The notes: a model not told the origin generated them from the sequence alone. A stretch of DNA of 57,698 bases from DATARH01 sp050246595 (GCA_050246595.1 JBFWVT010000029.1:1-57698); one strand, 5' to 3'; counted from the stretch's first letter, positions 1 through 9,024 are shown. Translations and numbers: made by a program.

Positions 1-331
1 TAATGCCTTCGCGTGCAAAAAATGCCCAGAGCGCGCCATGGCTCACCTTCACCCCGTCGGCGGCCAGCTCGGCCAGGAGCGCCCGCAAGGTCAGGTCCGG
101 CTTCTCCGCGATCCGCGCCAGCAGCCACTCGCGCCTGCCGGCCAGACGGTGCGGCCGGCGCCCACCCATTGCCAAGGCCGCTGCGCTCCCCGTCGCCTGG
201 AAACGCTGCGACCATCGCACGACCGTGGCGACGCTCACGTTGAATGTCTTCGCGGTGGCGCGGCGCGAGCGACCGCCCCTCACCGATGCCACCACTCGGT
301 CTCGCAAATCCTGTGAATAGGGTCTGGGCAT
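1..331 (-). CDS. IS630-family transposase, N-terminal part (partial)
   Basis: Reading the minus strand from an ATG at 329-331 gives about 110 codons with no stop before the window edge. The product begins MPRPYSQDLRDRVV and continues with a helix-turn-helix (ATAKTFNVSVATVVRWSQRF). A second winged-helix stretch follows (LLARIAEKPDLTLRALLAEL ... HGALWAFFAREGI). This is the standard DNA-binding N-terminus of IS630 transposases, about one third of the usual 340 residues. The DDE catalytic domain would lie to the left of position 1. Whether the full gene is intact cannot be seen here. Confidence 0.88.
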   Translation of the reverse strand, partial: MPRPYSQDLRDRVVASVRGGRSRRATAKTFNVSVATVVRWSQRFQATGSAAALAMGGRRPHRLAGRREWLLARIAEKPDLTLRALLAELAADGVKVSHGALWAFFAREGI

Positions 332-424
332 GCGTGCTGGCCTCCGCCCCCCAGCCAGCATCTTGCGCAGAGATCCCCGCGCCGGGGAACCCCTATCCCG
401 TTTCAACCAGACCCGATCACACTC
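1..424 (-). mobile_element. IS630-family insertion sequence, 5' part (runs off the left edge)
   Basis: This is the promoter-proximal end of an IS630/Tc1-type element: a terminal inverted repeat, about 70 bp of leader, then the transposase start. The inverted repeat lies at 401-424 (inward from the edge: GAGTGTGATCGGGTCTGG...). It abuts a TA dinucleotide at 425-426, the usual IS630 target. It matches the end of the element at the right edge at about 19 of 24 positions. The antiporter stop codon is only 16 bp outside the element. The remainder of the IS is beyond the window. Confidence 0.85.
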
Positions 425-440
425 TAAATGTCCACAGAAC

Positions 441-2927
441 CTAGCCGGCAAGTCCGGCGGTCAGCCGGGCGCGGGCGGCGGCGGTGGCCTCGATCTCGGC
501 GCGGGCGCGCGGGTGGTTGCGCAGGAAACGGCGGAAATCCGTTCGCGCCAGTTCGAGCACTCTGCCGTAGCCGAGCGAGACGACATCGGCGGTCCGCGGA
601 AAGCGGGTGAGCAGCGCCATTTCGCCAAAGAAATCGCCGCTGCCGAGCCGGACCCGCTGTCCCGGAAGCACGACTTCGACCGCGCCGGAGGCGATAAAGA
701 ACATGCTGCGGCCGCGTTCGCCCTTGCGGATGATGACCTCGTCGGGAACCAGCAGACGCGGCCGCAGCACCCGCGCCACCGCCCTCAGCTCGGTTTCGTC
801 GAGACCCGCGAACATCGGGAAGGAGCGGATCAACTGCTCGGTCCGCAGCCCGAGATCGAGCGGCGGCAGGCGGTCCGACAGCAATTGCCTTGCGTGCTCC
901 TGTTGCAGATCGTCGAACAATTCGCCGCCGATCAGCCCCTCCTCGAACAGGTCCTGATAGCGCAGGGTCAGCAGCTGCAATCCGGATTGTTCGAGAAACC
1001 GCGCCTCCAGGGTGCGGGCGTGCTCGGGGTATTGCAGCCGCAACGCGTCCAGCGCCCGCACGGTCGCCTCGGCACGGCTGGCCACCACCTCGCGCAATTC
1101 GGCCCCGACCGAACGGCCGAGCATCGGTTCGAGCCGGGTCCCGGCGAAGCGCGCCAGTTCTTCGAGCGCCAGCCGCCGGGTCAGCAGCACCTCGAAACGG
1201 ATCGAGATCTCGCGCTGCAACGGCCCGGCGATGTGCAGGGTGCGGTGCAGAAAATGCGCGACGCGAAAACCGCGCGTAAAGGCGAGGAGCCTGGAGGCGA
1301 CGCGGTCATAGCCCGCGCGCCCCTCGCCGCGCGCAACGTCGAGGATGCGGTTCGTGTTGTGCAGCAGCCGTTCGATCGCCGCTCCCGACACGGTGCGCTG
1401 CTCGTGATGATCGAGGATAATGCGCCGCTCGCGGTTGGTCAGCGCGACCAGCCCGATCCTGATCCGGTCCTCGTCGCCGATCGCCTGGTCGAGATCGGGG
1501 CGGGATTCGATCTCGTCGATGCGCCGGTCGTAGGCTTCGCCGACCGATCGCGCCGCCACGGGATCGATGCGGTAGTCCCGCGCGCTCTGGCGCACCGCGT
1601 CGCGCACCTCGGCCAGCGACAGCGCCAGGACCTTGCCGCGCAGGGCCTCGTTGAGCGGCGACAGGCGGTCTAGCTGCAACAAACGGATCACCGGACGCAG
1701 GGTCAGCCCGTTGACCAGCAGCGTGAACAGCACAAACCCGGTCGCCAGCACCGCAACAAGATGCTTGACCGCCGGGTCGATGCTCGGGTGCTCGGTTAAT
1801 GCCAGGGCAAGAGCCAGCGTGATCGCGCCGCGCAGCCCGCCCCAGGCGATCGCGAGCTTATAGGCGCCGTCCACCTTCTGGCTGAGCCGCAGCGCGCTGA
1901 GCAGCGGCAGGATGCCGAACAGCACGGCGACGCGCGACAGCAGCGCGGCGACCACCACAATCAGCAGCAGCCAGCCGTGCCAGGGTTCGACCGCGCTGAC
2001 CAGCCGCGGGATCAGCGCGGCGGCCATGACGAAGATCAGCGAACTGGCCCAGAAATCGAGCTGCGCCCAGACGCGCTCGATGTGTCGCCAATTGCCCGGC
2101 CGGACGCGAACCCGCGCGATCGCCCCGGCGGTCAGCCCGGCGCTGACGACCGCGACGACGCCGGATACGTGGAGGTGCTCGCCGACGACATAGACGATAT
2201 AGGGCAGCGCGACCGAGAGCGTCACCTCGGCGGTGCGCGAACTGCCGAGCCAGGGCAGCGCGGCGCCGAACAGCCGCCCCGCGACCGCGCCGAGCACGAT
2301 ACCGCCAATAAATGTCGTCGTGAATTCGAGCGCGGCATGCGCCAGACTCGATTGCGCACCGCCCGCCAGCATCACGACGAGAATGCCGAACAGGACGATC
2401 GCGGCGGCGTCGTTCAGCAGGGCTTCGCCTTCGACAAGGCGGCTCAGGCGCGGCGGCGCGCCGAGTTCGCGAAAGATCGCAATGACCGCCGACGGATCGG
2501 TCGTCGCGACAATCGCCCCCAGCAACAGGCCGACGAGCAGCGGCACGCCGGCAAAGGACAGACCGAACCCGATCGCCGCGGCCGCCGCGAATACGGCGAG
2601 AACCGCCATCGTCAGGATCGGTCCCATATCCCGCGCGATCTCCCGCAGATCGATCATCAGCGATCCGTGGAACAGAAGCAGCGGCAGAAAGACGACCAGA
2701 AATACCGGCGCGCTAACCGGCAGATTGGCGAGCGGCCCGGCGATGTCGAGCACCGGTTCGAGCCGCAGGTGATGGACCAGAAAAGACGATGCGCCGCCGA
2801 CCAGCACGCCGACGCAGGCGAGCAGCACCGTAAACGGTATGTGCAAGCGTGCGGCGAAAGGCTGAACCGCGCTGATGACGACCAGAAACGCGGCAATGAC
2901 CAGGGTGGTGCTCGCGATCGTTTGCAA
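441..2927 (-). CDS. CPA1-family Na+/H+ antiporter with C-terminal cyclic-nucleotide-binding domain
   Basis: Inner-membrane cation/proton exchanger of 828 residues. About residues 1-420 are hydrophobic with some 12 membrane spans. They hold the CPA1 ion-site motifs TDPSA (143-147) and EGEALLND (166-173, with the paired Asn-Asp). A long soluble region follows. A cNMP-binding fold at about 700-810 carries the phosphate-cassette motif FGEMALL...PRTADV (near 767-780). Long NhaP/SOS1-like exchangers with this layout are known, and the C-terminal domain presumably gates transport. The start is a TTG with a good GAGAGG seven bases upstream; no ATG gives a sensible first helix. It stands alone, divergent from thrC. 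Ion specificity cannot be read from sequence. Confidence 0.9.
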   Translation of the reverse strand: MQTIASTTLVIAAFLVVISAVQPFAARLHIPFTVLLACVGVLVGGASSFLVHHLRLEPVLDIAGPLANLPVSAPVFLVVFLPLLLFHGSLMIDLREIARDMGPILTMAVLAVFAAAAAIGFGLSFAGVPLLVGLLLGAIVATTDPSAVIAIFRELGAPPRLSRLVEGEALLNDAAAIVLFGILVVMLAGGAQSSLAHAALEFTTTFIGGIVLGAVAGRLFGAALPWLGSSRTAEVTLSVALPYIVYVVGEHLHVSGVVAVVSAGLTAGAIARVRVRPGNWRHIERVWAQLDFWASSLIFVMAAALIPRLVSAVEPWHGWLLLIVVVAALLSRVAVLFGILPLLSALRLSQKVDGAYKLAIAWGGLRGAITLALALALTEHPSIDPAVKHLVAVLATGFVLFTLLVNGLTLRPVIRLLQLDRLSPLNEALRGKVLALSLAEVRDAVRQSARDYRIDPVAARSVGEAYDRRIDEIESRPDLDQAIGDEDRIRIGLVALTNRERRIILDHHEQRTVSGAAIERLLHNTNRILDVARGEGRAGYDRVASRLLAFTRGFRVAHFLHRTLHIAGPLQREISIRFEVLLTRRLALEELARFAGTRLEPMLGRSVGAELREVVASRAEATVRALDALRLQYPEHARTLEARFLEQSGLQLLTLRYQDLFEEGLIGGELFDDLQQEHARQLLSDRLPPLDLGLRTEQLIRSFPMFAGLDETELRAVARVLRPRLLVPDEVIIRKGERGRSMFFIASGAVEVVLPGQRVRLGSGDFFGEMALLTRFPRTADVVSLGYGRVLELARTDFRRFLRNHPRARAEIEATAAARARLTAGLAG

Positions 2928-3213
2928 CGCGAGACCTCTCTAGGCTGCCGCGACGGCGGCGAGATTTCTGCAGCCCTCGATCGGGCTCTCGGGGAGGTCC
3001 ACCATATCCTCGGAACAAGAAACGCCGGAAGTGCCGGGCGGCAGAGTGACCGCGCAAAAATGGCGAATCAATGATATCTGGCCCGGCGCCACGATCCGAG
3101 GCGAGACCCGAGAGCGAGTCCCGGGGGCGGGTTCGCGAAGATCGCGTCGCGTCGCGGCCGTGTACGGCCCGCTCCGGTTGCGACGGCAGCGGCGCGGGGC
3201 TACGTTCGCTGCC

Positions 3214-4653
3214 ATGCGCTATCTGAGCACACGCGATGCCGGGCCGGCGCCGGCCGCCCGCTCGTTTGAGGAGGTGCTGCTCGCCGGCCTCGCCGAGGAC
3301 GGCGGTCTCTACGTTCCCGAGCTTCTGCCGAAGCTCGGCCGCGAGGCGCTGCTCGATCTGGCGGGGTTGCCCTATGCGGAGATCGCGGCGCGCATCGTCG
3401 GGCTGTTCGCTGCCGAAAGTTTTTCCGGTGACGAACTCCGGGCGCTGACGGCGCGGGCCTACGGCACGTTCGGGCACGCGGCGGTGGCGCCGCTGGTGCA
3501 GCTCGACGAACGGGTCTGGCTGCTCGAACTGTTTCACGGTCCGACCCTGGCGTTCAAGGATCTGGCGCTGCAACTCGTCGGGCTGATGTTCGACACGGTG
3601 CTGGCGCGGCACGGCGAGCAGGTGACGATCGTCGGCGCCACCTCGGGCGACACCGGATCGGCGGCGATGGCCGCCTGCCGCGACCGCGCCGCGCTCGACA
3701 TCTTCATCCTGTACCCGCACGGCCGCGTATCCGAGGTGCAGCGCCGGCAGATGACGACCTCGGACGCCGCGAACACCCACGCGCTGGCAATCGAGGGCAC
3801 GTTCGACGACTGCCAGGACATAGTGAAGACCCTGTTCGCCGATGCGCGGTTGCGGCGCGACCTGAACCTGTCGGCGGTCAATTCGATCAATTTCGCGCGG
3901 GTGGCGGCGCAGATCGTCTACTACATCGCCGCCGGCGTGGCGCTCGGGGCACCGCTGCGGCCGGTGTCGTTCAGCGTGCCGACCGGCAATTTCGGCAATG
4001 TCTATGCCGGACATCTGGCCCGCGCGCTCGGTCTGCCGATCGAGCGGCTGATAATCGGCACGAATGCAAACGACGTGCTGACGCGTTATCTGAGCAGCGG
4101 CGAAATGACCGTCGCGCCGGTGGTTCCGAGCCTCAGCCCGAGCATGGATATTCAGGTCGCCAGCAATTTCGAGCGTCTGCTGTTCGAATTGAAGGGCCGC
4201 AGCGCCGCCGCGGTCACGACCGCGCTGCGCCGGTTCCGCGAGACCGGCGCGCTGCCCGCCGACGAGCAAGCCTGGCGCGCGGCGCGGGCGCTGTTCTCCG
4301 GATATCGCGCCGATGACAGAGCGACGCTCGACACGATCGCCGACACCTACCGGCGCACCGGCATGCTGATCGACCCGCACAGTGCGGTCGCGGTCGCCGC
4401 GGCGCGGTCGGAAGCGGCGGACGGCACGGCCCCGATCGTTGCGCTGGCGACGGCGCACCCGGCGAAATTTCCGGAGGCGGTCGAACGGGCCACCGGTCTG
4501 CGACCGGCAATACCGCCCGCGCTGGCCGAGATCATCGAAAAACCGGAACGGTTTACCGTTCTGCCGAATGATGTCGCAACAGTCGCACGGTATGTGCGCG
4601 CTCATGCGCGGCGTGCCGGGGCCGGCGGCACTATCTCCAGAGGTATGACATGA
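3214..4653 (+). CDS. thrC: threonine synthase
   Basis: PLP enzyme that converts O-phosphohomoserine to threonine in the cytosol. It has 479 residues, normal for the long proteobacterial type. The N-terminus MRYLSTRDAG and the early GGLYVPE are family hallmarks. The cofactor lysine is in GPTLAFKD (Lys115), followed by SGDTGSAA and the phosphate-loop stretch PTGNFGN. The frame stays open upstream, but the ATG at 3214 is chosen because it matches the conserved N-terminus. The stop overlaps the next start (ATGA, 4 bp), so thrC and the M16 peptidase are translationally coupled. This gene order is common in alphaproteobacteria. Confidence 0.96.
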   Translation: MRYLSTRDAGPAPAARSFEEVLLAGLAEDGGLYVPELLPKLGREALLDLAGLPYAEIAARIVGLFAAESFSGDELRALTARAYGTFGHAAVAPLVQLDERVWLLELFHGPTLAFKDLALQLVGLMFDTVLARHGEQVTIVGATSGDTGSAAMAACRDRAALDIFILYPHGRVSEVQRRQMTTSDAANTHALAIEGTFDDCQDIVKTLFADARLRRDLNLSAVNSINFARVAAQIVYYIAAGVALGAPLRPVSFSVPTGNFGNVYAGHLARALGLPIERLIIGTNANDVLTRYLSSGEMTVAPVVPSLSPSMDIQVASNFERLLFELKGRSAAAVTTALRRFRETGALPADEQAWRAARALFSGYRADDRATLDTIADTYRRTGMLIDPHSAVAVAAARSEAADGTAPIVALATAHPAKFPEAVERATGLRPAIPPALAEIIEKPERFTVLPNDVATVARYVRAHARRAGAGGTISRGMT

Positions 4654-5909
4654 CAACCGCGCTCGCGACGCTGCCGAACGGGCTGCGCATCGTCACCGAC
4701 CGCATCGAGACCGTGGACACGGTCTCGCTTGGCCTGTGGGTCGATGTCGGCACGAGGCACGAATCGCCGGAACTCAACGGCGTCGCGCATTTTCTCGAAC
4801 ACATGGCGTTCAAGGGCACCGAGCGGCGCAGCGCCCGCGCGATCGCCGAGGAAATCGAGGCGGTCGGCGGGCATCTCAACGCTTATACCTCGCGCGAGAG
4901 CACCGCGTATTACGCCAAGGTCCTGAAAGAAGACGCGCCGCTCGCGCTCGACATTCTCGCCGACATCCTGCTGCATTCGACCTTTGATCCGGCCGAACTC
5001 GAACGCGAGCGCGCCGTGATCCTGCAAGAGATCGGGCAGGCCAACGACACGCCCGACGACATCATCTTCGATTATTTCCAGGAACGCGCCTTTCCCGATC
5101 AGGCAATGGGGCGGCCGGTGCTCGGCACGCCGGAGATCATCGGCCGTCTGTCGCGCGACGCGGTCGTCGCCTATCTGCAAAATCATTACAGCGCCTCGCG
5201 CATCGTGCTGTCGGCCTCGGGCAATCTCGACCACGACCGGATCGTCGCGCTGGCCGAAACATTGTTGTCGGCGCTGCCGGAGGAGCGGCCGGTCCGGACC
5301 GAGCCGGCGCGCTATGTCGGCGGCGATCACCGCGAGGAGCGCGAACTGGAGCAATTGCACCTGGTTCTCGGGTTTCCGGGCACCCCGCTCGGCGACCCGG
5401 ATTATTACGCCGCCGCCGTGCTCTCGACCGCGTTCGGCGGCGGGATGTCGTCGCGGTTGTTTCAGGAGGTGCGCGAGAAACGCGGGCTGGTTTACGCGAT
5501 CCATTCCTTTGCACACGGCTACCGCGACGGCGGGCTGTTCGGGGTCTACGCCGGAACCGGCGAGGAGGAGGCGGCCGAATTGATGCCGGTTCTGTGCGAC
5601 GAGACGATGCGTCTGGCCGAGGGGCTGTCCGCGGCCGAACTGGCCCGCGCCAAGGCGCAGATGAAAGCGGGGCTGCTGATGTCGCTCGAAAGCACCGGGG
5701 CGCGCTGCGAGCAGATGGCTCAGCACATGCTCGTCTACGGCGCGCCGTTTGATCCGGCCGATATCGTGCGGCGCGTCGAGGCGGTCGACGCGGCCGCGAT
5801 CGGCCGGGTCGTGGCAGGCTGGCGCGGCGCGACACCGACCCTGGCCGCGCTCGGACCGCTTGGCCGGCTCGAAGATTTCGAGCGGCTGCGCTTCCGGCTC
5901 GGCGCCTGA
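4650..5909 (+). CDS. M16-family zinc metallopeptidase (mitochondrial processing peptidase-like)
   Basis: Single-unit M16B peptidase of 419 residues. The inverted zinc motif HFLEH (47-51) is present, with the distal zinc ligand Glu127 at the expected spacing of 76 residues. The C-terminal half carries the GGGMSSRLFQEVREKRGLVY stretch that marks active beta-type subunits. No signal peptide is seen, so it is probably cytosolic. It overlaps thrC by 4 bp and is followed after 21 bp by an acetyltransferase gene. The family cleaves short peptides and presequence-like substrates; the natural substrate here is unknown. Confidence 0.94.
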   Translation: MTTALATLPNGLRIVTDRIETVDTVSLGLWVDVGTRHESPELNGVAHFLEHMAFKGTERRSARAIAEEIEAVGGHLNAYTSRESTAYYAKVLKEDAPLALDILADILLHSTFDPAELERERAVILQEIGQANDTPDDIIFDYFQERAFPDQAMGRPVLGTPEIIGRLSRDAVVAYLQNHYSASRIVLSASGNLDHDRIVALAETLLSALPEERPVRTEPARYVGGDHREERELEQLHLVLGFPGTPLGDPDYYAAAVLSTAFGGGMSSRLFQEVREKRGLVYAIHSFAHGYRDGGLFGVYAGTGEEEAAELMPVLCDETMRLAEGLSAAELARAKAQMKAGLLMSLESTGARCEQMAQHMLVYGAPFDPADIVRRVEAVDAAAIGRVVAGWRGATPTLAALGPLGRLEDFERLRFRLGA

Positions 5910-5930
5910 CATCGCAGTACCGGGACGCCG

Positions 5931-6524
5931 ATGGCTCCGACCTTCCCGCGCCTGTTTCTGGGCCGCTCGGAGCCGCTGCGGCTGGTCGGCGACCGGGTGT
6001 TTCTGCGCCCGCCTGAACGCGGCGATTACGAGGCCTGGGCGACGCTGCGGGCGCGCTCGCGCGGTTTCCTCGCGCCGTGGGAGCCGACCTGGCCGCCGGA
6101 CGCGCTGAGCCGGTCGAGCTACCGCATGCGGCTGTCCCGCTACGCCGAGGATTGGCGCACCGACCAGGGCTACAATTTCTTTATCTTCCGCAACGAGGAC
6201 GAGGCGCTGACCGGCGGGGTCGGGCTGTCGAATGTGCGCCGCGGGGTGGCCGAGACGGCGAGCCTCGGATACTGGATGGGCGAGCCGTTCGCGCGCCAGC
6301 GCCATATGACCGCGGCATTGCCGCTGGTTCTCGATTTCGCCTTCAGCCGGCTGCGGCTGCACCGCGTCGAGGCGGCCTGCCTGCCGAGCAATGTGCCGAG
6401 CCGCGCCCTGCTGCTGCGCACCGGTTTCCGGCAGGAGGGCTATGCCCGCGCCTATCTGCTGATCGACGGGAAATGGCAGGATCATCTGCTGTTCGCGATC
6501 CTGCGCGAGGATTGGCGCCCCTGA
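5931..6524 (+). CDS. GNAT-family N-acetyltransferase, RimJ/RimL-like
   Basis: 197-residue acetyltransferase of the ribosomal-protein alanine N-acetyltransferase type. Typical elements are RLVGDRVFLRPPERGDYEAW near the N-terminus, GGVGLSNVRRGVAETASLGYW in the middle, and the C-terminal pattern RLRLHRVEAACLPSNVPSRA...GFRQEGYARAYLLIDGKWQDH. The third gene of the thrC-M16-GNAT operon, it begins 21 bp after the peptidase stop. The acyl-CoA donor fold is clear. The acceptor (ribosomal protein or other amine) is inferred only from family similarity. Confidence 0.9.
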   Translation: MAPTFPRLFLGRSEPLRLVGDRVFLRPPERGDYEAWATLRARSRGFLAPWEPTWPPDALSRSSYRMRLSRYAEDWRTDQGYNFFIFRNEDEALTGGVGLSNVRRGVAETASLGYWMGEPFARQRHMTAALPLVLDFAFSRLRLHRVEAACLPSNVPSRALLLRTGFRQEGYARAYLLIDGKWQDHLLFAILREDWRP

Positions 6525-6538
6525 CGTCTCCGTGGCTG

Positions 6539-6612
6539 TAGGGCGGATCAGCGAAGCGCAATCCGCCAAGTCGCATCGAGAATGGCGGGTTACGCTGCGC
6601 TCACCCGCCCTA
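6539..6612. repeat. dispersed palindromic repeat, family A copy 1
   Basis: The left arm TAGGGCGGATCAGCGAAGCG is answered by a right arm ending GCGCTCACCCGCCCTA, giving a long imperfect stem that fills the gap between the convergent GNAT and yqgE genes. Related elements occur at 19710-19791 and 35001-35078. In those the outer arms read GGATGGGCTGAGC and GCTCAGCCCATCC. The placement suggests a bidirectional terminator or a REP-like element. Confidence 0.8.
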
Positions 6613-6634
6613 CGCCGCTACGCCGCAGTGAGTG

Positions 6635-7192
6635 TCAGGCATGGCCGGCTTCGGTCGAGAGCAGCGTCAGATCGATGCCGAGCTTGGCCAAAGCGTGCTG
6701 CCATTTGCCGTCGGAGTCGTCGTCGAAGACGAGGTCCGCGTCGGCCGGGACCGACAGCCAGCCATTGGCCTGCATCTCGGCGTCGAGCTGGCCCGGCGCC
6801 CAGCCGGCATAACCGAGCGCCAGCAGACAGCGCCGCGGCCCCTCGCCCCGTCCGATCGCGCGCAATATGTCGAGCGTGGCGGTGATGCCGAGACCGTCGG
6901 CGACGACGAGCGTCGCCTCCTCCCGGTAGTCGGTCGTGTGCAGCACAAAACCGCGCCCGGGTTCGACCGGACCGCCAAAATGCACCGGGCGGGAGCGGCC
7001 GAGCGCGCTCGGGTCGAGCTTCAGATGCGCGAACAGCTCCTCCATCGTCAGCTCCTCGAAGAGCTTGTTGACGACCAGCCCCATCGCACCCTCGTCCTCG
7101 CTGTGGGCGCAGACATAGACGACCGAGCGCGCGAAACGCGGGTCCATCATTTGCGGCATCGCGATCAAGAGTTGCCCCGTCAGCGATTGCAT
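6635..7192 (-). CDS. YqgE/AlgH family protein (UPF0301)
   Basis: 185-residue YqgE/AlgH protein. The N-terminus LTGQLLIAMPQMMDPRFARS, then HSEDEGAMGLVVNK, then the glycine-rich PVHFGGPVEPGRGFVLH stretch are diagnostic. The biochemical role of the family is not settled; AlgH affects alginate and other regulation in pseudomonads. The gene starts with ATG and is divergent from the peroxiredoxin gene. The 240-bp gap between the two presumably holds both promoters. Confidence 0.92.
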   Translation of the reverse strand: MQSLTGQLLIAMPQMMDPRFARSVVYVCAHSEDEGAMGLVVNKLFEELTMEELFAHLKLDPSALGRSRPVHFGGPVEPGRGFVLHTTDYREEATLVVADGLGITATLDILRAIGRGEGPRRCLLALGYAGWAPGQLDAEMQANGWLSVPADADLVFDDDSDGKWQHALAKLGIDLTLLSTEAGHA

Positions 7193-7432
7193 CGCGCCCT
7201 CCCTGCTGACCCCGCCGCCACTTGCCGGCTGTCATGCGAACGCGGCGTCCGGTCATCAATTCCGTTCGGTTCCGGCCGGCGGTCGGGCGGGCGATATCGT
7301 CCGGAGGCCCGGTTGCGGCCGTGCTTGCGCGCGGCGTTTACCTCCCTCGCCCCTCTATGGTATCGGTGCCGCCCGGTTGGCCGGCGGTCGCATCATGCGG
7401 CCGCGGCGGAACGATACTCGGAGGCACGATCG

Positions 7433-7915
7433 ATGGCGATTCAAGTTGGCGACAAGGTCCCGTCGGCCACCCTCAAATATCTGAGCCCGGAGGGTCCGAA
7501 GGAGATCACGACCGACGAACTGTTCCGTGGCAAGAAGGTGGCGGTGTTCGCGGTGCCCGGCGCATTCACCCCGACCTGCTCGCAGCGCCATCTGCCCGGC
7601 TATGTCGACAAGGCGGGCGACCTCAAGACCAGGGGCGTCGATACGATCGCCTGCGTGTCGGTCAATGACGCGTTTGTGATGGGGGCGTGGGGCAAGGACC
7701 AGAATTGCGGCGACAAGGTCATGATGCTGGCCGATGGCAGCGGCGACTTCACCCGCGCGGTCGGGCTGGAACTGGACGCGCGCAAGGCCGGGCTGGGGAT
7801 GCGCTCGCAGCGCTACTCGATGCTGGTCGAGGACGGCGTCGTCAAAAAGCTCAATGTCGAGGCTCCCGGCAAGTTCGAGGTGTCCGACGTCGATTCGATG
7901 CTGAAGGGGCTGTAA
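7433..7915 (+). CDS. peroxiredoxin (Prx5-type redoxin)
   Basis: Thiol peroxidase of 160 residues. The peroxidatic cysteine is Cys49 in PGAFTPTCS, the Prx5 signature, and LPGYVDKA follows as in other bacterial members. Further cysteines are at 74 and 92; either could be resolving, or glutathione/glutaredoxin could serve instead. The ATG at 7433 follows a GGAGG nine bases upstream, so the longer open frame is not used. It detoxifies alkyl hydroperoxides in the cytosol, by family knowledge. A double hairpin repeat follows the stop codon. Confidence 0.95.
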   Translation: MAIQVGDKVPSATLKYLSPEGPKEITTDELFRGKKVAVFAVPGAFTPTCSQRHLPGYVDKAGDLKTRGVDTIACVSVNDAFVMGAWGKDQNCGDKVMMLADGSGDFTRAVGLELDARKAGLGMRSQRYSMLVEDGVVKKLNVEAPGKFEVSDVDSMLKGL

Positions 7916-7920
7916 CGGGA

Positions 7921-7988
7921 AACCCTCTTCCGCAGTGCGGGAGAGGGTGGCTGCCCGCGGTCGGACCGCGGGCAGCCGGGTGAGGGTC
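7921..7988. repeat. double-hairpin intergenic repeat, family D copy 1
   Basis: Two adjacent stems are visible. CCCTCTTCCGC pairs with GCGGGAGAGGG, and GGCTGCCCGCGGTC pairs exactly with GACCGCGGGCAGCC. The element ends GGGTGAGGGTC directly before the ATG at 7990. It may therefore both terminate the peroxiredoxin transcript and supply the purine-rich ribosome binding site of the next gene. Related GGGAGAGGG-type elements lie at 21057-21153 and, inside a gene, at 32001-32067. Confidence 0.8.
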
Positions 7989-7989
7989 G

Positions 7990-9024
7990 ATGACAGACAC
8001 CGCGGCATCCGGCGATCTTCCTCTCGACCGGCTCGACGCATGGCTGCACGACCATGTCGAGGGGTTCCGCGGGCCGGTAACGGCCGAGCGTTTCGCCGGC
8101 GGGCAGTCGAACCCGAGCTACCGGCTCGACACCGGCTCCGGCCCATATGTGTTGCGCAGGAAACCGTCCGGCCCGCTGCTGCCGAGCGCGCACGCGGTCG
8201 ATCGCGAGTTCCGCGTCATGCGGGCGCTCGCCGATACCCCTGTGCCGGTGCCGCGCGTTCACGCGCTGTGCGAGGACAATGCGGTGATCGGCAGCGCTTT
8301 TTACGTCATGGAATTTCTCGACGGGCGCATCTTCTGGGACCAGCGCCTGCCGGAGATCGCCGGCCCGGCCGAGCGCGGCGCGATGTTCGACTCGATGAAC
8401 GCGGTCATCGCGGCATTGCACAATGTCGATTACGCTTCGGTCGGTCTCGGCGATTTCGGGCGTCCCGGCAATTATATGGGCCGCCAGATCGCGCGCTGGA
8501 GCCGGCAGTACCGCGCCTCCGAGACCGAATACATCGCGGCGATGGACCGGCTGATCGACTGGTTGCCATTGCACATTCCGGCCGAGAGCGCGCCGGCGAT
8601 CGTCCATGGCGACTACCGCATGGACAATCTGGTGTTTCACAAGACCGAGCCTGTTGTTATCGGCGTGCTCGACTGGGAGCTTTCGACAATCGGCGACCCG
8701 CTTGCCGATTTTGCCTATCACGTGATGACGTGGCGCGTAACGCCGGAGCTGTTTCGCGGTCTCGCCGGGATCGACTTTGCTTCGTCCGGCATTCCGGACG
8801 AGACCGAATATGTCGCCGCCTATCGCCGCCGCACCGGGCGCGAGGCGATCGCAGCCTGGGATTTTTACATGGTCTACAGCCTGTTCCGCATCGCCGCGAT
8901 CGTGCAGGGGATCGCAAAGCGCGCGCTCGACGGCACCGCCGCCAGCGCCGAAGCCGCCGAAGTCGGCCGCATCGCCCGTCCGCTGGCCGAGCAGGCCTGG
9001 GCGCTGGCGCGGAATTTGGAATAG
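7990..9024 (+). CDS. APH-family phosphotransferase (ACAD10/11-type kinase fold)
   Basis: 344 residues with the aminoglycoside-phosphotransferase/choline-kinase fold. GGQSNPSYRLDT forms the nucleotide loop, VLRRKPSG follows, and the catalytic loop is HGDYRMDN (206-213, Asp208). The metal site is LDWE (227-230). These belong to the large group linked to fatty-acid catabolism. In animals the domain is fused to acyl-CoA dehydrogenase (ACAD10/11) and phosphorylates 4-hydroxyacyl-CoA. An antibiotic-resistance role is unlikely. The actual substrate in this bacterium is not shown by the sequence. Confidence 0.88.
   Translation: MTDTAASGDLPLDRLDAWLHDHVEGFRGPVTAERFAGGQSNPSYRLDTGSGPYVLRRKPSGPLLPSAHAVDREFRVMRALADTPVPVPRVHALCEDNAVIGSAFYVMEFLDGRIFWDQRLPEIAGPAERGAMFDSMNAVIAALHNVDYASVGLGDFGRPGNYMGRQIARWSRQYRASETEYIAAMDRLIDWLPLHIPAESAPAIVHGDYRMDNLVFHKTEPVVIGVLDWELSTIGDPLADFAYHVMTWRVTPELFRGLAGIDFASSGIPDETEYVAAYRRRTGREAIAAWDFYMVYSLFRIAAIVQGIAKRALDGTAASAEAAEVGRIARPLAEQAWALARNLE

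Noticed and set aside
7990..9024. Aminoglycoside resistance gene
   Set aside because: Although the fold is APH, the sequence type is the acyl-CoA-linked kinase group common in proteobacteria, with no resistance context.
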